Assembly: GCA_026168455.1 (NCBI GenBank)
Contig: CM047426.1
Span: forward strand, 44,410,307 to 44,474,306
Length of the DNA stretch: 64,000 bases
Direction of reading: 5' to 3'
From: Theocolax elegans
Taxonomy: Eukaryota; Arthropoda; Insecta; Hymenoptera; Cerocephalidae
Part shown: piece by piece, positions 58,501 through 64,000 of the stretch
Layout of the letters: every line of letters begins with the position of its first letter
How positions within the stretch are numbered: position 1 is the stretch's first letter
Notes under the pieces: model-generated
What the model was told of the DNA's origin: nothing
Databases searched by the model: none
Seen by the model: only the letters and a program-made list of their open reading frames with translations
Translations under genes and position numbers: made by a program

Positions 58501-59228
58501 CTCCTCCCATCGACTTAATGTTAGATGAGAGGGTGGCTCATTACCATATCAGACGTAGCGAAGTTGTCCAATCGTCAGACGAACCAATCGAACGCAGCCG
58601 TAGTGGAGACCCGAAAGATCCGACTGCCATTGAGAAAGATACAGTTCGAAAGCAAATCATGGAGCAATGGCAGAGAAGAAGGGATACCACGGGCAAAGGT
58701 TCAGAGACACACAAGTTTTTCAGCAGTGTTGATGACAGGATGCGAAAGGGGTGGCTAAAGCCTAACCACTACACATCGCAGTTCCTAATGGGACAGGGAT
58801 CTTTTAAGTCTTACCTGAACCGATTCGGGTTGAGCGAAGATTCGAGATGTAAATGTGGAGAGGAACAAACTTCTAGTCACATACTCTTCGATTGTCCATG
58901 CGTAGTTGAGATCCGGAAACCCCTGGTTAACTTGGTCCGGCAACATGGTCACACGTGGCCATGCGAACCAAGTTTACTGGTGAGTAGCCGGGAATTGTAC
59001 CAGGCATTCAATAAGTTTGCTAAAAAGTACATAGAACCTTCCAAGCTGAAACTTGAGGACAACCCCAGAGACCGACCCCAGACTCCAAAGACGCCTAACC
59101 CGTGTTATAGTCAAAGAGCGGATGTTTCGAGGAAACGGCCACTCCCCTGGCAATCATGCATGAAGCACTGTACTGTGAAGCTGGTTAGACTGTCTCATCA
59201 GACTCTCCAGTCCGTGCAGAGTGCTTAA
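55548..59228 (+). CDS. LINE endonuclease-reverse transcriptase, open but motif A changed
   Basis: A 1,226-codon open stretch. Endonuclease: LKVKILQLNMARARN, LALVQEPY, IAMDANAKSTWWD and WSTSDHRPISITL (His-Asp pair), about 55900-56570. RT: KSGKSPGTDRIEAEV, YRPICLLSIMSKTLERL, YGFTPGKSTEDAI, GCPQGSIFGP and the catalytic YADDIITI at about 57962-57985. The C-terminus has a CKCGEEQTSSHILFDC zinc knuckle near 58849-58896. R1-clade by the WWNKA..SRRILATLQRKTL and ASPPIDLMLDERVAHY regions. Odd: the first in-frame ATG is at 55920, already inside the endonuclease core, so the true start is unknown or not AUG. Motif A reads LGISGAFDN: GGC at 57699-57701 stands where the catalytic Asp codon (GAC) is expected, which should inactivate RT. 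Confidence 0.82.
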   Translation, partial: GTISLVLRRISPPYGPGTRVFSRYFRYLVGVSRNLFKRFLIWETIAIERIANKRLPSKKPSFNKERQRLRKRKGGSTKEPSKAACLDTNPVDRISLARSRTRTDGPQTESSSNRGLKVKILQLNMARARNVTDETREHMVRAGVDLALVQEPYSFKGCISGIGLSIGTIVGTKPGEKPSAAILYSSGTLTYTRISQLCTSHCVCSMVSGRFGNFYVVTLYCQFRDPIGIYLTQIRRILSELKDQKVLIAMDANAKSTWWDTSARDGRGQLLEDFILEHNLTVVNRQGQQATCVSVRGETFIDVTLVTRSLSHLITEWKVEDWSTSDHRPISITLDFERQPTRQVNIMEPRFNIRKADWEVFKEALKVEKTRLSDLQIDSKEDVDTYASELEESIINACKKAIPMKKRFSKSAPWWNPRLTHLKCRTKRLERKWLYLRKRSGTSETRSQRLQNKTLKHVRKAKREYKSETSKSRKRSWRSYITLEGNKDVWSLPYRVVSGKMSTTKAFNTVTGINGSTTTWKETCESLLQQLVPDDDKSGETEAHHEIRQACLEEYISSEAPPFTRLEIVQAIRTNKSGKSPGTDRIEAEVLKNAIPLLDEIDKLYNACLKYGVFPKRWKEGMLITLLKAPDKDEQVVKSYRPICLLSIMSKTLERLIIERLKQPVNSESGQTSERTHISTSTDQYGFTPGKSTEDAIIRLTRIVEESQCNYVLAFPLGISGAFDNLWWPSLLKQLKDRQCLTNVYNLIQSYFQDRTVCMRVTYDEARKEVTKGCPQGSIFGPLRWNLDYDTLLKEFHDIGFNSIAYADDIITIVEGKSRRNLEKEAQRMMNIVENWCKIHKLEVSIPKSGMILLKGKLDSSKPPKVKLGGQNIRMLKEMKYLGVTFEPRFGVIQHVKNVQKKWFDLLGRLHLLSGANWGMKEKSLSLIYKCLFIPIVAYGAAGWWNKANSHSRRILATLQRKTLVWISKAYSTVSHEALQVISASPPIDLMLDERVAHYHIRRSEVVQSSDEPIERSRSGDPKDPTAIEKDTVRKQIMEQWQRRRDTTGKGSETHKFFSSVDDRMRKGWLKPNHYTSQFLMGQGSFKSYLNRFGLSEDSRCKCGEEQTSSHILFDCPCVVEIRKPLVNLVRQHGHTWPCEPSLLVSSRELYQAFNKFAKKYIEPSKLKLEDNPRDRPQTPKTPNPCYSQRADVSRKRPLPWQSCMKHCTVKLVRLSHQTLQSVQSA

Positions 59229-59988
59229 GGGCTTCTCTCAACAGGGAACGCCAGTTGAATCCCATCGTGGAATAGATAGAACCCTTGATTTGAACGGCCT
59301 CGTCTGAACGATGAGAATAGAGGGATCTAACGCTTCACGGAATGCAAAGGAGTTTCTCCTGCTAACTGCATTCATTCGAACGTTAGGCCACCTACCACAA
59401 AACCTCCTCGGGGATCCGGGGAGTAATAGGGAGATTTGCTTCGGCAGGTCGACATGGACCAGGATGACTTTACTCTGGTACGCAGGGACTGGGATCCGAG
59501 CCCCACGTTGGTGTACCTCTGAGTCGAAAGTGAAACACCAGCGTGTCCCCAGTATTGGGTTGGACTCTGCGGGGTGTGTGGTTGCAAGCAGGCTTGACGG
59601 GTGAAGCGAGATTAACCCGGATGCCGCTTATGTTTGAAAGCGGACGACGGCGGTGAGCTAAACACCGCCGCATTCTAACCGAGAATTACGACTCTAGGCT
59701 AGCCGTCGCAAGGCGGTGGGCCCCAGTAACGAGTTTCGGTACACTGTTCAAGTGGCCTCCGATCGTGGTAAACCAATCCCATAGGTGACTCTTGACGGCT
59801 TTCGTGACTTATAAAGTCATTGGAATGCCGAATCGAATCCGAGGCGCTTGGGATCATTTAGAACAAAACTATCTAATCCTGAGGGGTTACGAAAGTCGAA
59901 TGAAGGAGAAACCAGGGCAATCAAATACTGTCAGCAAGACGGTGCAATGTTGTCCTATGGGAAGACTCTAGAACAGTCATAGAATATA
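59229..59988 (+). other. 3' UTR of the R1-like LINE
   Basis: GC-rich between 59380 and 59720, with short palindromic stretches; overlapping frames on both strands (for example 59311-59604) are not protein-like. It ends in GAATATA directly before the target duplication. Confidence 0.6.
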
Positions 59989-60003
59989 TGTAGTTATTAC
60001 CGA

Positions 60004-61219
60004 GAGTGGATATATTTTAATTAATTGTTTAATTTCGAGCATCTGCAGGTGAGAATTCCTGCCTAAACTCCCTGTTTTCCAGCTTCCCGTGTAAGCTGTG
60101 ATTTGTGCGTGTGTGTGCGGTAATCGCGTGTGCTAAATATATAAATTTTGCCGCGTGAACGCGGCTGGCGACCGTGACTAGTTTGTTCGTTCTTTACTGT
60201 ATTGTTATTATTTTATTAACATTAAAGTTCTAGCTCGAATAAAAGTGTTGTTATTTTATTGTATGGGAGCCGTTCACCCTGATCCCCAGTGAACGTGTTT
60301 TATGTTATAAATTTCGCTAAATACTTAATTGTGAAGTTTTATTATTTCTTGATCGAAAATTTGGTAATAAAGTTAGATAAATTATCAATTCGTCTCATTA
60401 TCGATTATCAGATTATTTTTAATTGTTGTTTTAAGGGGAGGTCGTACAAAACTGATTGATAATTTAATTAGGTAAGGTACACGACATGTACGTCCTGGTA
60501 AGCACTCAACATTAATAGCTAACAGGTGGATTCGACAGATCGAGGCCAATAGGAATATTGCGCAGCGCCACCTTTAGGCAAAATAAAAAAAACTTATTTT
60601 TTTTCGCATATAACCTGCAAAACTGTTTATTGTTTGGAAACTAATTTTAGCACATTTGCATAATTTTTTTAAAAATATTATGAGAGCGCCATTCTATATT
60701 TTATTTCGATTGTTTTGGTACAGTTTGTATCATGACATAGCATAGGAACAAAAATTAGTGCAGAACCGTAATAAAATTGTATCTTATACAATGGTCAGAT
60801 AAATTAGAATAAATAATAATAATACGAAGTTTTGCAACTACATTAAGATCAGAGCGCTAATCTCTAGACGAAATGAAATCATTTATGCAAAATTTGGAGT
60901 ATTTTCATCCATTAACCTTTAGACTGCCGGAAAATCAATATTTTGACGCACCCCCTGATCGACACTTTGTGCATGATCAATCGTTGAAATAAGATACCTT
61001 ATATACCAGTTTTCTGAGGGCAATATGCTCTTTCAAATACCGGCAACTTAGGCCTCGTCATAAAAATCATAAAGCTTAAAATTTGAGGAAACTCGAGGAT
61101 TATCCTTCAACCTTTTTTATGTGTTGCATTTATTGCCAGTGCAAAACTTATTTTCTTTTTATGACCCTAATACAAAATCTCACGTGAGAACTCACGTGAG
61201 ATCTCACATGAGATCTCAT
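60004..61219. other. No gene recognised
   Basis: 60040-60300 is of balanced composition and may be untranslated or LTR sequence that the LINE inserted into, since the duplication also continues the GC-rich flank at 53560-53796. The rest is AT-rich. Near 60915 is a single end of the TTAA MITE family seen at 27851. At 61178-61219 there are four CTCA(C/T)(G/A)TGAG-like palindromes in a row. Confidence 0.4.
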
Positions 61220-61320
61220 TGGGTTGACAGATGGCGATTTTTTCTCTTTGTTGCTCTTGCTTAATAAACATCAATATAAGTAAGAGAGAAAAGGAAAAAA
61301 ATCGCCAACTGGTCACTCTG
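61220..61320. mobile_element. hAT-type MITE, copy 2 (101 bp)
   Basis: About 93% like 21267-21370, with GATCTCAT duplicated at 61212-61219 and 61321-61328. The left end is slightly damaged (T in place of CA) and the inverted ends have drifted (CAACTGGTCAC versus CATCTGGCCAC). Confidence 0.85.
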
Positions 61321-61601
61321 GATCTCATGCCAAAATCTCGTGTGATTTTTCAATCGAAACGCTATTCAAACTTCCGAAAAAATAAGAAATCAATTTAAGA
61401 GTATGGGAGTCACTTTTTTAGTGATAACACTCCCCAGGTAAGCTCAAAAATTCAGACATATTTATGATTTTTTTTTAATTTCTCACGTGAGATCTCAAAA
61501 TTTCCTTCTCAATAATAACAACAGTCTCAACTCTGTAAAACACAGAGAGCAAATGGATTACACATGAAATTTCCCCTTTTATCCACTACCTCCTCCTCGT
61601 A

Positions 61602-61786
<185 letters not shown>

Positions 61787-61853
61787 AGTTTATTCTAAGT
61801 CATCAGTTCCCTTTGCTGCAGGGCATGACTATATTGTAGTTGCATTAGATATT

Positions 61854-64000
61854 ATGAGACCATTGCCGGCTGTAAAGAGGATTTGGTCGCAGAACCTTGC
61901 TCTAATTGATCCGCCGGCGGCAGCTGCTCTTTTTTCTGATACATTTAATCATCTTTCATCTCTCTCTTGCACTACCACTGTGTCGTCTACGTCATCAATT
62001 TCTCACCCTTCAACTACGTCGTCTATCCGTTCACCTTCTACTTCACAATGTACGCTGATGCCATCTTCTTCGTCCCCCACTCCCATCAACATCCTACTTT
62101 CAAATCTTGTTTCAGCTATCATACATACATTTGATTCACTCGCTCCTGCTAAACTTATCACCATTAAAAACTTCAGTAAATCTTGTATTACACCGCCCAT
62201 TAAGCAAAGTATCAAGGCTCGCAACATGGCGTATAAAAGATACTTGGCAACTGGCCTGAGCTCGGACTATCAGACTTACAAAGATTTACGTAATCTTGTT
62301 AGAAATGACATAGAATCCAGTAAATTTTGACAATTTAATAACAAAATCAAATCCGCCTCTAACTTGTCTAGTTTGTGGAAGGAGCTCAGGAACATGGGTC
62401 TCGCGTCTAAATCTGCACAATCACCTCTCAACATTTTTTCACTTGATCAGCTCAACATGCATTATGCTTCTATTTCTTATTCACCCTTTCCTTTCTCGTA
62501 TACTTAACTTCAGTCTCTCATCTCATCATCAGACATCTTACCCTTATCTTATCCTTTAACTTCCTTTCACTTTACCCCTATCACCTCACATAAAGTCCTG
62601 TCTACTATATCCAGAGCCACCTCCAAAGCTACAGGTCACGATGGAATTTCTATTCCAATGCTAAAATTTACAGCTTTTTTTTTTTTTTATGTTATTTAAC
62701 GTCGCTTTATTTATGCTGCCAGGGCTAATCAGCGACGGAGGTGAACGATGTGTCTGTAAACAAAGCACATGTAGTTGAAACAGTGGTGCTTGTGTCCATC
62801 GGAAGATATCATCGGTCACTGTAATTAGTCTAATAATTACAGTTTCCTGTCCTCCAGATGGAACCACCGCGATCCTCTTTACATCTTCGCGTCCCTAACG
62901 TTCCCTATAGTTCAGCTGCCCGTGCCTCTCATGCACTGACAAGTGCACGAAACGTACGCGCACCTGAACTGGCGTCACATTATAGTGACACGCCGAGCCA
63001 CTGAGTCGCGGTGTTCGAAAAATGCAAACTGCTCAATTACCTCCCTATCTAGCTGAATTATTTAATTTGTCTCTCTCAACTGGATCTTTTCCAAAGCCTT
63101 GGACGACGTCTCTTCTTTTTCCTTTGGCAAAGTCAAGCAAAGTGATTTCGCCGTCTGACACTAGGCCCATTGCAAAGCTCTGTGAAGTCTCCAAAATTTT
63201 AGAAAAGTTAGTTCATGAACAACTCACAGAGTATCTTAATAGTAATAATTTAATTATTGAGAGACAAGCAGACATCCGCTGGGGGCATAGTACTCAGACG
63301 GCTCTGATCGGTGTCTTGGATGATATTACGAGAGCCATAGACAAACGCATGATCACCATTATCATTTTGTTTGATTTTTTAAAAGCGTTTGATTATCACC
63401 TGGTTCTACCAGGTGGTGGAGGATGAACTGGGGGCAGGCTCGACCTGGCTCGACACGTCTAGGGGGGTTCCACAGGGCAGTATCCTTGGCCCACTGTCAT
63501 TTTCTATTTTTATTAATGACCTCTCGCGTGTTTTAAGACATCCATACTACATGATTTTCGCGGATGACACCCAGATCTATCACTCGTTTTATCCAACCGA
63601 TCTTGCTCAGGGTGTACAGAAAATTTCGGAAGATGCAAATGCGGTGGATAACTGGGCGAGGTCGAATGGACTGAATTTGAATGTGAAAAAGACGAAGGAG
63701 ATGATCTTGGGCAGTCAGGCCTATATTTCGCGCATTGACTTGGATACTGCCCCGAAGGTTGCAATAGGGAATAATTTCCTTGACTATGAGTCTAAAGTCA
63801 AATCACTAGGCCTTTGGATTACACCTACCCTGGACTGGTCTCGTCAGGTGGCGTCTGTGTCACAACGAGTTCATGGAGTTCTTCAATCCTTAAGATTTTT
63901 TAAACGAGCGCTCTCGCGTCGGAACAGAAAGAGCCTTGTCGAGGCTCTGATTATCCCGTACTTCGATTACGCTTGCGCGGTTTTTCACGACCTGGATACC
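61854..64000 (+). pseudogene. Jockey/CR1-like LINE ORF2, broken, runs off the window
   Basis: Non-LTR RT. Pre-RT linker 61854-62330 (Ser/Thr-rich; IKARNMAYKRYLATG) ends at a stop at 62328-62330, then reading continues with FNNKIKSASNLSSLWKEL. RT begins near 62590 (SRATSKATGHDGISIPMLKF), is split by a SINE-like insert (62674-63020), resumes at 63022 (LPPYLAELFNLSLSTGSFPK), with GHSTQTALIGVLDDI and motif A LFDFLKAFD near 63367-63395. A deletion around 63400-63430 removes sequence after motif A. Then VPQGSILGPLSFSIFINDL and the catalytic FADDTQIYHSF at about 63559. The frame remains readable to the last base. I assign it to the jockey/CR1 group only broadly. Confidence 0.78.
62674..63020 (-). 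mobile_element. SINE-like insert in the jockey/CR1-like LINE
   Basis: On the minus strand it ends in TAAATAACAT and an A-run (62674-62688 on the plus strand is T15) and begins with a segment that has A-box-like CAGTGGCTCGGCGTGTC. It interrupts the RT domain between MLKF and LPPYLAEL, which proves it is an insertion. 347 bp, no coding capacity. No target duplication is obvious. Confidence 0.6.

Larger units (their letters stand above)
53812..59988 (+). mobile_element. R1-like LINE, 6.2 kb, 15-bp target duplication
   Basis: Flanked by TGTAGTTATTACCGA at 53797-53811 and 59989-60003. It has a 1.7-kb 5' region, one long endonuclease-RT frame, and a 760-bp 3' UTR with GC-rich, hairpin-forming parts (for example GCGGACGACGGCGGTGAGC near 59639). 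There is no poly-A tail. No ORF1 with zinc knuckles is recognisable in the 5' region. Confidence 0.78.

Overview
The window looks like a transposon-rich stretch of an insect genome, probably hymenopteran and ant-like. The evidence is the mix of Ty3/gypsy, BEL/Pao, R1-clade LINE, DUF4817-type Tc1/mariner, hAT and TTAA-type elements, spliceosomal introns, strong AT bias with GC-rich islands, and microsatellites. There are no bacterial operons, no CRISPR array and no rRNA. I recognise only one candidate host gene. Almost everything else is mobile DNA in different stages of decay, much of it nested.

Layout. 1-7.9 kb: Ty3/gypsy element A (+), 5' end outside the window, with gag, protease, RT, RNase H, integrase and a long post-integrase tail that carries a second zinc-knuckle cluster. 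8.18-13.19 kb: a complete Tc1/mariner-type transposon with TA target duplication, 295-bp inverted repeats and a transposase (-) split by a 2.2-kb intron. 13.4-15.45 kb: a candidate multi-exon gene with a BEN-like C-terminus; a 755-bp solo LTR with a GTAG duplication splits its first visible exon. 15.5-28 kb: AT-rich DNA packed with non-autonomous elements (inverted-repeat elements, hAT and TTAA MITEs, tRNA-like modules, and short Penelope-like or hammerhead-like palindromes). 29-30.5 kb: a BEL/Pao relic (-). 30.7-34.2 kb: two further inverted-repeat elements, one carrying a 1-kb solo LTR. 36.4-47.2 kb: Ty3/gypsy element B (-) with nearly identical LTRs and a Lys-type primer binding site, most of the integrase lost, and a 1.9-kb hAT element nested in what remains. 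47.6-49.8 kb: R1-clade LINE pieces between (TG)n and (CA)n tracts. 50.4-51.1 kb: an LTR with a Lys3-like primer binding site but no gag behind it. 53.8-60.0 kb: a 6.2-kb R1-like LINE with a 15-bp target duplication and an unbroken 1,221-codon endonuclease-RT frame. 61.2 kb: second copy of the hAT MITE. 61.6-61.8 kb: (ATA)n/(TC)n. 61.85-64.0 kb: a second, jockey/CR1-like LINE broken by a SINE-like insert and running off the window.

The genes do not form one pathway. Each autonomous element encodes its own copying machinery, and the small elements probably depended on enzymes supplied by relatives elsewhere. The observations most worth following are the host-like gene with a solo LTR in its exon, the repeated CTGAAGAG-hairpin-CGAAAC motif in palindromic elements, the twin palindromes near 34.8 and 51.6 kb that encode similar peptides, the zinc-knuckle tail on the gypsy A pol, and the LINE whose frame is open although its RT motif A aspartate has become glycine.
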